Shown here: positions 9,263 through 18,110 of the stretch, piece after piece
Numbering within the stretch: position 1 is the first letter of the stretch
Layout: each line of letters starts with the position of its first letter
Assembly (NCBI GenBank): GCA_964653025.1
Contig: CAZZBZ010000007.1
Coordinates: forward strand, 1 to 64,000
Length of the DNA: 64,000 nucleotides
From: JABWAM01 sp964653025
Lineage (GTDB): Bacteria > Verrucomicrobiota > Verrucomicrobiia > JABWAM01
Direction: 5' to 3'
The notes under the pieces: model-generated
Database searches by the model: none
The model's input: only the letters and a program-made list of their open reading frames with translations
Told to the model about the DNA's origin: nothing
Translations under genes and position numbers: made by a program

Positions 9263-11125
9263 ATGAATCGCTGTAGGATGGCCATGACAGTGGAAGGTAT
9301 TCTGCAAAAAGCTCTTCTTGCGGCGACGCTGGCCACGGGTCTGGCTTGCGCAACCAGCACTCTCGCCGCGATCGCCACCGCCACGCTGGATGCCGCGGAA
9401 ATCCCCCTGGGTTCCGCGGCCCACCTCACCGTGGCCGTGCAGGGAGTTTCCTCACTCTCTCCCCCGCAGGTCCCGGCTGTCGACGGGCTCCAATACGGTT
9501 CCACGCGCCAATCCTCGAATTTCCAGTTCATCAACGGGGCCATGTCCTCGAGTGTCTCCTACACCCTCGAACTCATCCCGCTGAGGGCCGGAGAGTTCAC
9601 CATTCCCGGCATCGCCATGCAGGCGGGCAAGGAAACGCTCCGCACCTCCCCTCTCCGCCTCAAAGTCACCGCCGCCACTCCTCCACCCGCGATAGCGGCA
9701 CCCGGTCAAGCCGTCGCTTCACCCGCCTCCGAACCGTCAGTGGGTGAAACGCAGAACGCCGGCGCCGCGATGTTCCAGGTCGTCCTCCCGCACCACGAGG
9801 GTTTTGTCGGGGAGGTCTTGCCCGTGCAGGCTCGTCTCTTCCTCCACCCGAACCTCAAGGTCCGCCAGGTCAGCGTGCCGGCGCTCGAGGGAGACGCTTT
9901 CACCATCGCGGCGATCCCCCAGCAGGCGGCGCAGACCACCGAGAATATCAACGGCGTGGGCTACAACGTGCTCACCTGGAACACCACCATCACGGCCGTA
10001 AAGTCAGGAGAGTTCCCCCTGGGCGGCCAGGTCCAGGTGGTCGTTCTCCAAGCCAGCCGCAACCGAACGCGCGACATGTTTGGGGGAGGATTCTTCGACG
10101 AGTTCTTCGGGGGAGTCGAGGCGAAGACCGCCACGCTGGCCACCAAGCCGACCGCCCTGCGGATCCTCCCGCTCCCAACGGAGGGTCGCCCCGACTCTTT
10201 CAGCGGAGCGGTCGGACGGTTCGAGCTTTCCTCCGAGGCCAATCCCCGTCAGGTGACCGCGGGCGACCCGATCACCTTCCAGGTCGCCGTTCGCGGAAGC
10301 GGCAACCTCGACCGACTCCAACCTCCACGGCTCGCGGATTCGCCCTCGTGGAAGACTTATCCTCCCAGCGCACGCCCGCTCCCTGCCGGCCAATCCGCCG
10401 ATGCGGCCCAGAAGCACTTCGAGCAGGTGCTGATTCCCCTCGACGCCACGGTCACCGCGATCCCGTCGCTTCTCTGGAGTTACTTCGATCCCGAGGCGAA
10501 ACGCTATGCGACGCTCACCCTGCCCGCTCTTCCCCTCAAGGTGCTGCCGTCTGCACCATCGGTCGTCGCCGCGGGGTCGAACGCCCCCACGCCATCGCTC
10601 ACCCCGCTCCCGAGCGAAGAGGAGCGGGCCCTCGCGGGAGCCAACTCCTGGACGCGGAAGGCCGCGGGCAGGCTGGTCATCCTGGCCCAGAGGCCCGCCT
10701 TCTGGATGGCCCTCCTATTCCCCCCGTTCGCGTTATTTCTCGGGCGCGGGGCGTTCCGTGCGATGCAAAAGCGACGGAAAGACCCTCTCCAACTTCGACG
10801 GTTGGCGGCCTCACGCGCTGTCCGACAGGCTCTTTTGGAGATGGATGCGGCACAGAAAAGCGGCGACTCCCCTTCGTTCTTTGCGGCGGCCAGCCGTGCC
10901 CTTCGCGAGCAACTCGCCGCCCGTTTTCACCTCAACGCGGCCAGCCTCGTTCTCGACGATGCGGAACCCTTCCTTGGCAATGAGCCGGAACTGTCGGGGG
11001 ACATCCGTGCGCTGTTTGAAGCCGCGGATGCCGCGGCCTTTTCCGGCGCCGCAACCGACGTCGCGGCCATGGCCGGATGGAGGGTACGACTCGAGTCCTG
11101 CCTCCAGCGCATCAAAGCCCGCTGA
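9263..11125 (+). CDS. BatD-like secreted/membrane protein (oxygen tolerance family)
   Basis: 620 residues from ATG 9263; ATGs at 9278 and 9284 are alternatives. The frame upstream is encoded by a palindromic element. A signal peptide (hydrophobic KALLAATLATGLACATSTLA) is followed by beta-rich periplasmic repeats (ATATLDAAEIPLGSAAHLTV, later GELSSEANPRQVTAGDPITF-like second module), and a C-terminal membrane helix PAFWMALLFPPFALFLGRG followed by a cytoplasmic helical tail. This matches BatD of the Bat aerotolerance operon. It is the last gene of the MoxR operon; lpxA converges from the other side. Confidence 0.88.
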   Translation: MNRCRMAMTVEGILQKALLAATLATGLACATSTLAAIATATLDAAEIPLGSAAHLTVAVQGVSSLSPPQVPAVDGLQYGSTRQSSNFQFINGAMSSSVSYTLELIPLRAGEFTIPGIAMQAGKETLRTSPLRLKVTAATPPPAIAAPGQAVASPASEPSVGETQNAGAAMFQVVLPHHEGFVGEVLPVQARLFLHPNLKVRQVSVPALEGDAFTIAAIPQQAAQTTENINGVGYNVLTWNTTITAVKSGEFPLGGQVQVVVLQASRNRTRDMFGGGFFDEFFGGVEAKTATLATKPTALRILPLPTEGRPDSFSGAVGRFELSSEANPRQVTAGDPITFQVAVRGSGNLDRLQPPRLADSPSWKTYPPSARPLPAGQSADAAQKHFEQVLIPLDATVTAIPSLLWSYFDPEAKRYATLTLPALPLKVLPSAPSVVAAGSNAPTPSLTPLPSEEERALAGANSWTRKAAGRLVILAQRPAFWMALLFPPFALFLGRGAFRAMQKRRKDPLQLRRLAASRAVRQALLEMDAAQKSGDSPSFFAAASRALREQLAARFHLNAASLVLDDAEPFLGNEPELSGDIRALFEAADAAAFSGAATDVAAMAGWRVRLESCLQRIKAR

Positions 11126-11156
11126 GGCGCGGTGGCCCCGGACCGTCGAGCGCTGA

Positions 11157-11957
11157 TCACTCGTCCATCTCGATCGAGGGTTTGAGGCGGGCGCGACAGG
11201 ATCCGCGGCGGGACTCGCGGAGAAAACGAACGAGTTGCCCCACCTCCACGGTCTGGGGCGCCTGTTCGAGACTCTCCATGGCCTGGGAAAGATTCTGGTC
11301 GGAAAGGAAAAGGGCGGCATAGGCCTTCTTGAGCGCCGTGCGCTGCTCCACGGAAAACCCGGCGCGCTTCATGCCAATCGTGTTCAGCCCCACCAACTCG
11401 TTATTCTCCACCGCCATGCAGTAGGGGGGCACGTCCTTGCTGATTCGCGCAAGGCCACGGAGGATCGCGAGGGTGCCGACCCTGCAGAACTGGTGGACCA
11501 CGGCCCCGCCCCCGAGAAAGGCGTGGTCCTCGATCTCCGCATAGCCCCCCATGAGAACCCCATTGGCAATGATCACATGGTTTCCGATGCGGCAGTTGTG
11601 AGGCACGTGGCAGTTCGCCATCAGGTAGTTGTCGTCCCCAATCTCGGTGAACGTGCCCTCCTTGGCTCCGCGGTGGACGGTCACGTGCTCGCGAAAGGTG
11701 TTGCCCCGACCGACGCGAAGCCCCGTGGGCGCGTCGCGATACGAAAGGTCCTGGGGCGAATCCCCGAGGACCACGCCGGCATGAAGGCGGTTATCCTCCG
11801 CAAGCACGGTCTCGCCGATGAGGTGACAGTGCGGCCCGATCCGACACCGGGGGCCAACCACGACGCCTTCCTCGATCACCGTGAAGGGACCGATGCAGGC
11901 CGTTTCATGGATCTCGGCACGCGAATCAATGATCGCGGTGGGGTGGTTGCTGGCCAT
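11157..11957 (-). CDS. lpxA: UDP-N-acetylglucosamine O-acyltransferase
   Basis: 266 residues of left-handed beta-helix hexapeptide repeats beginning IHPTA-type (ASNHPTAIIDSRAEI), with the catalytic-histidine region ANCHVPHNCRIGNHVIIANG and the C-terminal helical bundle (NTIGMKRAGFSVEQRTALKKAYAALF). It transfers an R-3-hydroxyacyl chain from ACP to UDP-GlcNAc, the first step of lipid A synthesis, so the organism makes LPS. It sits downstream of hisA and clpB on the same strand, 50 bases from clpB. No other lpx gene or fabZ accompanies it, unlike the common cluster. Confidence 0.95.
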   Translation of the reverse strand: MASNHPTAIIDSRAEIHETACIGPFTVIEEGVVVGPRCRIGPHCHLIGETVLAEDNRLHAGVVLGDSPQDLSYRDAPTGLRVGRGNTFREHVTVHRGAKEGTFTEIGDDNYLMANCHVPHNCRIGNHVIIANGVLMGGYAEIEDHAFLGGGAVVHQFCRVGTLAILRGLARISKDVPPYCMAVENNELVGLNTIGMKRAGFSVEQRTALKKAYAALFLSDQNLSQAMESLEQAPQTVEVGQLVRFLRESRRGSCRARLKPSIEMDE

Positions 11958-12007
11958 TCGGCCGCCAAGGAAACCACAACCCCTGTCCCCGCGAAAGCCG
12001 AAAACCG

Positions 12008-14443
12008 CTACTTCGCCTTCGCGAACTCGAGGGTGCCGCCCTTTGCCTTCGCGACAAGGCGGTCGCCCTCTTTGAACCTCCCGTCGAGGAGGTCGAGAGA
12101 AAGCTTGTCGAGCACCTCGCGCTGGATCGCGCGCTTGAGCGGGCGCGCGCCGAAGACAGGATCGAAGCCCTCCTTCGCCAGCAGGTCGCGCGCCGCAGGC
12201 TCGAACTCGAGTTCGAGGTGCTGCGCCACAAGACGCTTCTTCAGCCGCTCGATCTGGATATCCACAATCTTCCCGATTTCCGCCTCCAGCAGGGAGCGAA
12301 AGACGACGATCTCATCAAGACGGTTGAGGAACTCCGGGCGGAAGTGTTGCCGCAGTTCCCCGAGGACCCGCTCCTCCATCGCCTTGTACGCGGGACTTTC
12401 CGCATCGGAGGCGGCCTTCGCCCCGCCCTGGCCCGTGAAGAACTCCTGGATGATCGGGCTGCCGATGTTTGAGGTCATCACCACGAGGGTGTTGCGGAAG
12501 TCCACGGTCCTCCCCTGCCCGTCCGTGAGGCGGCCGTCGTCGAGAAGCTGGAGCAGCGCGTTGAAGACCTCGGGGTGCGCCTTCTCGATCTCGTCGAAGA
12601 GGACCACCGAGTAGGGGCGCCGCCGCACCGCCTCGGTGAGCTGGCCGCCCTCCTCGTAGCCGACGTAGCCGGGGGGCGCGCCGATGAGCCGGGCGACCGA
12701 ATGCTTCTCCCCGTATTCCGACATATCGATGCGCGCCATCGCATTCTCGTCGTCGAAAAGGAACTCGGCCACGGCGCGGGCCAGCTCGGTCTTTCCCACG
12801 CCGGTCGGCCCCATGAAGATGAACGAACCCATCGGGCGGTTGGGTTCCTGNNNNNNNNNNNNNNNNNNNNNNNNNNNNNNNNNNNNNNNNNNNNNNNNNN
12901 NNNNNNNNNNNNNNNNNNNNNNNNNNNNNNNNNNNNNNNNNNNNNNNNNNAGGTCCCCGCGACGCTTGGCCTGCTCGGCCTCCTCGCGCGCCTTCTCGAC
13001 CTGCGCCTTGAGGGCTTGGCTCTCGGCAAGCTGCTTCTTCTCGCCCTGCCACTGCGCCTTGAGCGCCCCCGACTGCTCCCGGAGACGTCCGACCTCAACC
13101 TGGATTTTCTTCAGCCGCTCCCGGCTCGCGGCATCGTGCTCCTTCTTAAGCGCCTGCTCCTCGATCTGGAGCTGCATGAGGCGACGCTCGATCTCGTCGA
13201 TCTCTGTGGGAACGCTATCGATCTCGATCCGCAGGCGCGAGGCGGCCTCATCCATGAGGTCCACCGCCTTGTCCGGCAGGAACCGCTCGCTGATGTAGCG
13301 GTGGGAAAGCGTTGCCGCCGCGACGAGCGCCGAATCGCTAATCCGCACGCCGTGGTGGAGTTCGTAGCGCTCCTTGAGACCGCGAAGAATGGCCACCGTG
13401 TCCGCAACCGAGGGCTCGTTGACCAAGACCGGCTGGAAGCGCCGCTCGAGCGCGGCGTCCTTCTCCACGTACTTGCGGTACTCATCGAGCGTGGTGGCCC
13501 CGATGCAGCGGAGATCGCCCCGCGCCAACTGGGGCTTCAGGAGGTTCGCGGCATCCATAGCCCCCTCCGTCTTGCCGGCCCCGACAAGGGTGTGAAGCTC
13601 GTCCACGAAGAGGATGATGCGGCCTTCGGAGGAGGTCACCTCCTTGAGGAAGGCCTTGAGGCGGTCCTCAAACTCGCCGCGGTACTTCGCGCCGGCGATC
13701 ATCGAACCGAGGTCCATCGCGACAAGGCGCTTGTCCTTCAACCCCTCCGGCACATCCCCCGCCACGATGCGGCGCGCGAGGCCCTCCACGATCGCGGTCT
13801 TGCCCACGCCCGGCTCCCCGATGAGGACGGGGTTATTTTTCGTGCGGCGCGAAAGCACCTGCATCACCCGCCGGATCTCGTTGTCGCGTCCGATTACGGG
13901 ATCGATCTTCCCCTGGCGCGCGGCGTCGGTGAGGTCGCGGCCGTAGCGTTCGAGCGATTGAAACTTTTCTTCCGGGTTCTGGTCCGTCACCTGCTGGTTC
14001 CCGCGCAGTTCCTGCAGCGCCTTGAGGAGCGAGACCTTGTTCACCCCCATTCCCTTGAGCAGCCCGGCGGCATCGGACTTGCCATGCTCGACGATCCCCA
14101 GAAGGAGGTGGTCGGTGCTCACATACTGGTCCCGCAGCCGCTCGGCCTCTTTCTGGGCCTGGAGCAGGACGGCATTGACCTCCGCCGAGAGCACCGTCTG
14201 GACGCCGTCGCCGGAGGCTTGCGGCTTGCGATTGAGCGCCGTGTCGAGAAGCGACTGCAGGCGTTTCACATCCGCGCCCAGCTTCTGGAGGAGGGGACGA
14301 ACGAGCCCCTCCTCCTGCTTGAGAAGGGCGGCCAGCAGGTGCTCGGGAGTTAGTTCGGAATGCCCCTGCGCCTCGGCCTCGCGCTGGGCCTCCTGGATCG
14401 CCTCCTGTCCCTTGACGGTCAGCTTGTTAAACTGGAATGCCAT
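12008..14443 (-). CDS. clpB: ATP-dependent disaggregase ClpB (interrupted by assembly gap)
   Basis: Clp N-domain (KLTVKGQEAIQEAQREAEAQGH...ELTPEHLLAALL), NBD1 with GEPGVGKT, the coiled-coil M domain start, then 100 Ns at 12851-12950, then NBD2 with GPTGVGKTE, the DEIEKAH Walker B and the C-terminal domain. Without the Ns 777 residues are present, while ClpB proteins are usually about 860, so the gap hides roughly 80-100 residues (end of M domain and start of NBD2), more than the 33 codons of Ns imply. The reading frame across the gap is fortuitous. ClpB rescues aggregated proteins with DnaK. Same strand as hisA, 11 bases downstream of it. Confidence 0.95.
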   Translation of the reverse strand: MAFQFNKLTVKGQEAIQEAQREAEAQGHSELTPEHLLAALLKQEEGLVRPLLQKLGADVKRLQSLLDTALNRKPQASGDGVQTVLSAEVNAVLLQAQKEAERLRDQYVSTDHLLLGIVEHGKSDAAGLLKGMGVNKVSLLKALQELRGNQQVTDQNPEEKFQSLERYGRDLTDAARQGKIDPVIGRDNEIRRVMQVLSRRTKNNPVLIGEPGVGKTAIVEGLARRIVAGDVPEGLKDKRLVAMDLGSMIAGAKYRGEFEDRLKAFLKEVTSSEGRIILFVDELHTLVGAGKTEGAMDAANLLKPQLARGDLRCIGATTLDEYRKYVEKDAALERRFQPVLVNEPSVADTVAILRGLKERYELHHGVRISDSALVAAATLSHRYISERFLPDKAVDLMDEAASRLRIEIDSVPTEIDEIERRLMQLQIEEQALKKEHDAASRERLKKIQVEVGRLREQSGALKAQWQGEKKQLAESQALKAQVEKAREEAEQAKRRGDXXXXXXXXXXXXXXXXXXXXXXXXXXXXXXXXXXQEPNRPMGSFIFMGPTGVGKTELARAVAEFLFDDENAMARIDMSEYGEKHSVARLIGAPPGYVGYEEGGQLTEAVRRRPYSVVLFDEIEKAHPEVFNALLQLLDDGRLTDGQGRTVDFRNTLVVMTSNIGSPIIQEFFTGQGGAKAASDAESPAYKAMEERVLGELRQHFRPEFLNRLDEIVVFRSLLEAEIGKIVDIQIERLKKRLVAQHLELEFEPAARDLLAKEGFDPVFGARPLKRAIQREVLDKLSLDLLDGRFKEGDRLVAKAKGGTLEFAKAK
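12851..12950. other. assembly gap (100 N) within clpB
   Basis: Exactly 100 Ns, the conventional placeholder for a gap of unknown length. Comparison with ClpB length suggests about 250-300 bases are really missing. Confidence 0.99.
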
Positions 14444-14454
14444 GGAAAGTTACC

Positions 14455-15171
14455 TCATGACTTCCCCGCGACATCCCCCAGGGTGAACTTCTTCTCGTAA
14501 AGCGCCTTGCCGACGATCACGCCCTCAAGGTTCGCGTGGCGGAGTCCCTGCAAGGCCCGAACATCCGCGGCGGAGGAGACCCCGCCAGAGGCGATCACGA
14601 ACCCGCTCACGGAAACGCAAACGCGCCCGATGCTCGAGAGCGGAGGCCCGCTCAGCATCCCGTCGGTCGTCACGTCCGTGAAGACGATCCTCATTGCGCC
14701 CATGGCGCTCACCTTGCGTGCGAACTCGAAGGCATCCAGGGTCGTGGTCTGCGTCCATCCCTGCACCGCGACCTTGCCCTGGCGGGCATCGATCCCGACG
14801 ATGATTTGCTCGCCGAAATCGGCCAGCATCCGGTCGAGAAAGGGCTCCGCAAGCGCCTGGGTGCCGAGGACAACGCGAGAGACCCCGGAGCCAAGCGCCC
14901 GCTCGACGGCATCGCGGCTGCGCAGGCCGCCACCAAGCTGAACCTTGCAGCGCACCGCCGAGCAGATGCGGGAAACCCAGTCCAGGTTCTTCTGGGCGCC
15001 GGTGAAGGCGCCATCGAGGTCCACGACGTGGAGGGTCGTGGCCCCCTGCCCCTCCCATTGGCGCGCCATCGCCACGGGGTCATCGGAGTAGACGGTACTC
15101 TCCTCCGCGCGCCCCTGTCGGAGCCGCACACACTTTCCATCCTTCAGATCAATGGCAGGAATGACAAACAT
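14455..15171 (-). CDS. hisA: phosphoribosylformimino-5-aminoimidazole carboxamide ribotide isomerase
   Basis: 238 residues, a TIM barrel of the HisA/HisF type. It starts MFVIPAIDLKDGKCVRLRQG with the catalytic Asp (AIDLKDG), has the half-barrel repeat signatures VVDLDGAF and FTDVTTDGMLSGP, and phosphate-binding GGG (QLGGGLRS) and ASGGVSS. It isomerises ProFAR to PRFAR in histidine synthesis. The other his genes are not in this window. First gene of an apparent hisA-clpB-lpxA transcript. Confidence 0.95.
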   Translation of the reverse strand: MFVIPAIDLKDGKCVRLRQGRAEESTVYSDDPVAMARQWEGQGATTLHVVDLDGAFTGAQKNLDWVSRICSAVRCKVQLGGGLRSRDAVERALGSGVSRVVLGTQALAEPFLDRMLADFGEQIIVGIDARQGKVAVQGWTQTTTLDAFEFARKVSAMGAMRIVFTDVTTDGMLSGPPLSSIGRVCVSVSGFVIASGGVSSAADVRALQGLRHANLEGVIVGKALYEKKFTLGDVAGKS

Positions 15172-15430
15172 GGCAGTAAGTTCGGAGAACGAACCCCGAA
15201 ATTCGAGGCAAATCCGGGGGATGACCTCACCTCAACCAAAAGGCTTCCATTTCAAGTTCTTGAATGAGCTTTGAACTTCTCGCCTCAAACTTCTAGCTTC
15301 CCGCTTCTTGCCGAAGAACCATTTCGTGAGCTGACGGAGACGGCCCAGATTTACAGTTCAACGGTTGCCGATTTATCCTCTCCAACCATCGTCCTGTGTC
15401 ATGGCGTGACTGTCGCGCACGGTGATCCCC

Positions 15431-16201
15431 ATGCCCCTCCCTACCGCCCCCATCCATTCGAAGATCGAAGAACGCACCTTCACCGCGAGCCACGACGGTT
15501 CCTGGGAAACCTATCTCCTCGCGGAATTTGGAGAGGGCGCGATTCCCCGCGCTGGGGAACACCTTCTTGTGATCTATCTTCATGGGGCCCTCGCCCACGA
15601 GGACCAGGGGATGACCTCGAAAATCTATGACAACTTTTTTGGGCGCCTCGCGGAATGGCTGGCGCGACGACGCGCCACCTACGTCTGCCCAGAGTACCGG
15701 GGCAACTCCTGGATGGGGCCCGCCGCCGAGTCCGACCTTCTTGATGTGCTTCGTATCGAGAGAGAGCGGATCCGTCCCTCCTGCACACTGCTTCTCGGCG
15801 GCTCCATGGGAGGAACGAGCGCCCTCATCTTTGCCTCGCGCAACCCCGGGCAAATCCACGCGGTCCTCGCCCTTTGCCCCGCCACGGACCCCGCGGCGAT
15901 GTTTCCCCGGTTCCCAGAGCATTTCCTCACCAGCTACGGCGGACCGCCCGAGACTCATGCCTCCATCTACCGTGAACGGACCTCCCTGCTCCGCGCTGAT
16001 GCCCTCCCCCCGTCGCGGATATTCCTCGCACACGGGAGCGCCGACGCCGTGATCCCCGTGACGCACAGCCAACGACTCGCCACGGCCCTTGATGAATGCG
16101 GAGGCTGCTTCCGCTACGAGGAGATCCCCGGCGGCGACCACGACGCGCCAACACGGATCAACATCGCCTCCGCCATGGACTTCCTCCTCGCGCGAGAATG
16201 A
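15431..16201 (+). CDS. alpha/beta hydrolase (esterase/peptidase-like)
   Basis: 256 residues from ATG 15431; a GTG three codons earlier is possible. The nucleophile elbow is GGSMGG, with candidate acid HGSADAVIPV and catalytic histidine GGDHD. An oxyanion segment YLHGALAHEDQ lies early. No signal peptide, so cytoplasmic. Substrate cannot be told from sequence; the prolyl-oligopeptidase-like elbow fits a small esterase or peptidase. The gene stands alone between hisA and hprK. The 250 bases upstream (15172-15430) hold only low-complexity spacer sequence (CTTCTAGCTTCCCGCTTC-like) and no gene. Confidence 0.8.
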   Translation: MPLPTAPIHSKIEERTFTASHDGSWETYLLAEFGEGAIPRAGEHLLVIYLHGALAHEDQGMTSKIYDNFFGRLAEWLARRRATYVCPEYRGNSWMGPAAESDLLDVLRIERERIRPSCTLLLGGSMGGTSALIFASRNPGQIHAVLALCPATDPAAMFPRFPEHFLTSYGGPPETHASIYRERTSLLRADALPPSRIFLAHGSADAVIPVTHSQRLATALDECGGCFRYEEIPGGDHDAPTRINIASAMDFLLARE

Positions 16202-16481
16202 GCGCGGGGTGGAAAGCTTGCCTATGGCACCAATTGCTAGGCTGACGCCCTCGGGAAAATCCAACAAGGCTTGAACAGAGAAATGTGCTTTGGCCCATCG
16301 AGTTTCATTTCTCGGTCCGCCTGGAACCCACTCCTCGATTTTGATTCCGAGTCGTCCGATTTCAATCTTCCGCGCAGAGGGGTTTCAAGCCCGATCCCAG
16401 GAGGCGGCCAAATCATTTAACCATTCAAGCTCTGCGATTTCTACAGTTGGCAGGCAGCGCGGGTTCTGGCACCCTGCGGCC

Positions 16482-17423
16482 ATGTCCACGCCTACGGTCA
16501 CGGTCGAGGATTTTCACACACGCCACGGCGCCACCTTGGAACTCAAACTCCTCGCGGGCAAGGAGGGGATGGGAAACAAGATCCTCGAGGGTTCCGTCAA
16601 CCGTCCGGGGCTCGCGCTGGCGGGATTCACCAAGTACTTTGCCGAGAAGCGCGTCCAGGTGTTTGGTTTCACGGAGAACCACTACCTCCACTCAATTTCC
16701 CAGCGCCTCCTGCAGGTGCGGGCGCACCGTTTTTTTAGCAGCGGGGTTCCGTGCGTGATCTTCGCGCGCTCGATCAACCCGCCCGACACCTTCCTCGAGG
16801 AGGCGGACAAGCTGAAGGTGCCGATTTTCAAGTGCCCGCTTATCACGATGCGCCTGGTCAACCAGGCCACGATCTTCCTGGAGGTGGACTTCGCCCCCAC
16901 CTGCACTGAGCACGGGAGCACGGTGGATATTCAAGGGATCGGCGTAATGCTCCGCGGCAGCAGCGGCATCGGGAAGAGCGAGTGCGTCCTTTCCCTGCTC
17001 GAGCGCGGCTACAGCCTCGTCGCCGACGACGTGACGAAGATCCGCCTAATGAACGGCTGCGACCTGGTCTGCACGGCTCCCGAGATGACGCGCAACCACA
17101 TGGAGGTGCGCGGGATCGGGATCATCAACGTGATGTCCATGTTTGGCGTGGGAGCAATCCGCCTCGACAAGATCCTCAACATCGTGGTCTCACTCCAGGA
17201 GTGGGAAAAGGTCACGGACGTGGATCGCCTCGGCCTCGACCGTGAGTTTATTGACATCCTTGGGATGAAGGTGCCGCACGTAACCATCCCCGTGCGGCCG
17301 GGGCGCGATCTCGCGCGACTGGTCGAGGTGGCTGCCTTTGACCAGAAGCTGAAAAGCATGGGCTCAAACGCGGCTCTTGAATTCAACCGCCGTCTCATCC
17401 AAAAGATGGCTCCCGCAACATGA
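16482..17423 (+). CDS. hprK: HPr kinase/phosphorylase
   Basis: 313 residues from ATG 16482, which gives the standard HprK length; the open frame upstream to 16290 has no family similarity. Walker A is GSSGIGKSE, and the family signature MEVRGIGIINVMSMFGVGAI follows. N-terminal domain as in Gram-positive HprK. It phosphorylates and dephosphorylates a serine of HPr. The HPr gene overlaps its stop (ATGA). No PTS enzyme I or EII gene is in the window, so the pair probably serves regulation rather than sugar uptake. 16202-16481 contains no gene. Confidence 0.95.
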   Translation: MSTPTVTVEDFHTRHGATLELKLLAGKEGMGNKILEGSVNRPGLALAGFTKYFAEKRVQVFGFTENHYLHSISQRLLQVRAHRFFSSGVPCVIFARSINPPDTFLEEADKLKVPIFKCPLITMRLVNQATIFLEVDFAPTCTEHGSTVDIQGIGVMLRGSSGIGKSECVLSLLERGYSLVADDVTKIRLMNGCDLVCTAPEMTRNHMEVRGIGIINVMSMFGVGAIRLDKILNIVVSLQEWEKVTDVDRLGLDREFIDILGMKVPHVTIPVRPGRDLARLVEVAAFDQKLKSMGSNAALEFNRRLIQKMAPAT

Positions 17424-17716
17424 GCATCCTCGAATCCAAGAAAGGCCTCGCCGTGGTGCGCCAACTTGTTGTCGTGAACAAGTTGGGGATCCACGCGCGC
17501 CCGGCCGCCATGTTCGTAAAGACCGCTTCACGCTTCCAATCCGAGATCACCGTCGAGAAGGATGGGGAGCAGGTCAACGGTAAGAGCATCATGGGCCTGA
17601 TGATGCTGGCCGCCGGGTGTGGCTCGAAGCTCATGGTCTCCGCGACCGGCGCCGACGCCGAGAAGGCCCTCGATGAGATCGAGCAGCTTTTCGCCTCGCG
17701 GTTTAACGAGGACTAA
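17420..17716 (+). CDS. HPr family phosphocarrier protein
   Basis: 98 residues with an about 15-residue N-terminal extension over canonical HPr. The active-site histidine is in NKLGIHARPAAMFV (His-15 equivalent), and the regulatory serine is in VNGKSIMGLMMLAA (Ser-46 equivalent), the target of HprK encoded immediately upstream with a 4-base overlap. Both phosphorylation sites are intact, so it could accept phosphate from enzyme I as well as from HprK. Confidence 0.94.
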   Translation: MSILESKKGLAVVRQLVVVNKLGIHARPAAMFVKTASRFQSEITVEKDGEQVNGKSIMGLMMLAAGCGSKLMVSATGADAEKALDEIEQLFASRFNED

Positions 17717-17723
17717 GGTCCCA

Positions 17724-18032
17724 TCAAGGGACGGAATCCTCGGAAGGGGCATCGGTGCGGGACGCGAGGCGCACGGCAAGATCCATCATCTCGCTCACAC
17801 CTTTCAGTTTAAGTTCGTAGAAGGTAAACCTCCCCCGGTTGCGGTAGCGAACCACCTGAAGGAGGCGGAGCACCGCGAGGTGATGGCAGGTGGTCTCCTG
17901 GCACCGCTTTGTGAGGCGGGCAAGCTCACTCACGCTTCGGGACCTCGTTTTGAGAAGACGGATGATCGAGAATCGGGTGGGCTCGCCGAGGGTTTCGAGC
18001 AGCACAGCCGCTCTGAACTCAATCTCTTTCAT
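17724..18032 (-). CDS. ArsR/SmtB-family winged-helix regulator
   Basis: 102 residues: helix-turn-helix region LGEPTRFSIIRLLKTRSRSVSELARLTKRCQETTCHHLAVLRLLQVV, then a beta wing (RNRGRFTFYEL). It has the HHLAVLR recognition helix of the family. The usual metal ELCVCDL motif is absent; one cysteine pair region (KRCQETTCHH) could sense metal or redox state, which is inference. The start codon sits in a perfect 32-bp palindrome, a probable autoregulatory operator. No divergent target gene is adjacent. Confidence 0.85.
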   Translation of the reverse strand: MKEIEFRAAVLLETLGEPTRFSIIRLLKTRSRSVSELARLTKRCQETTCHHLAVLRLLQVVRYRNRGRFTFYELKLKGVSEMMDLAVRLASRTDAPSEDSVP

Positions 18033-18062
18033 AGATGGATAGATAATTATCTATCCATCTAT
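18031..18062. promoter_or_regulatory. perfect 32-bp palindrome, ArsR operator candidate
   Basis: The half-site ATAGATGGATAGATAA (18031-18046) is followed without spacer by its exact reverse complement (18047-18062). It is strikingly AT-rich for this genome and overlaps the arsR ATG. Within each half, ATAGAT/GGATAGAT forms a direct repeat, allowing two dimers to bind. Confidence 0.7.
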
Positions 18063-18110
18063 TCTTGAGCAACACCGAACCACACAACGGTTTGACTCAA
18101 CACGGAGGCT

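Noticed and set aside
17708..17736. GTCCC/GGGAC inverted repeat after the HPr gene as a terminator
   Set aside because: Stem is only 5 bp and there is no U-rich tail.
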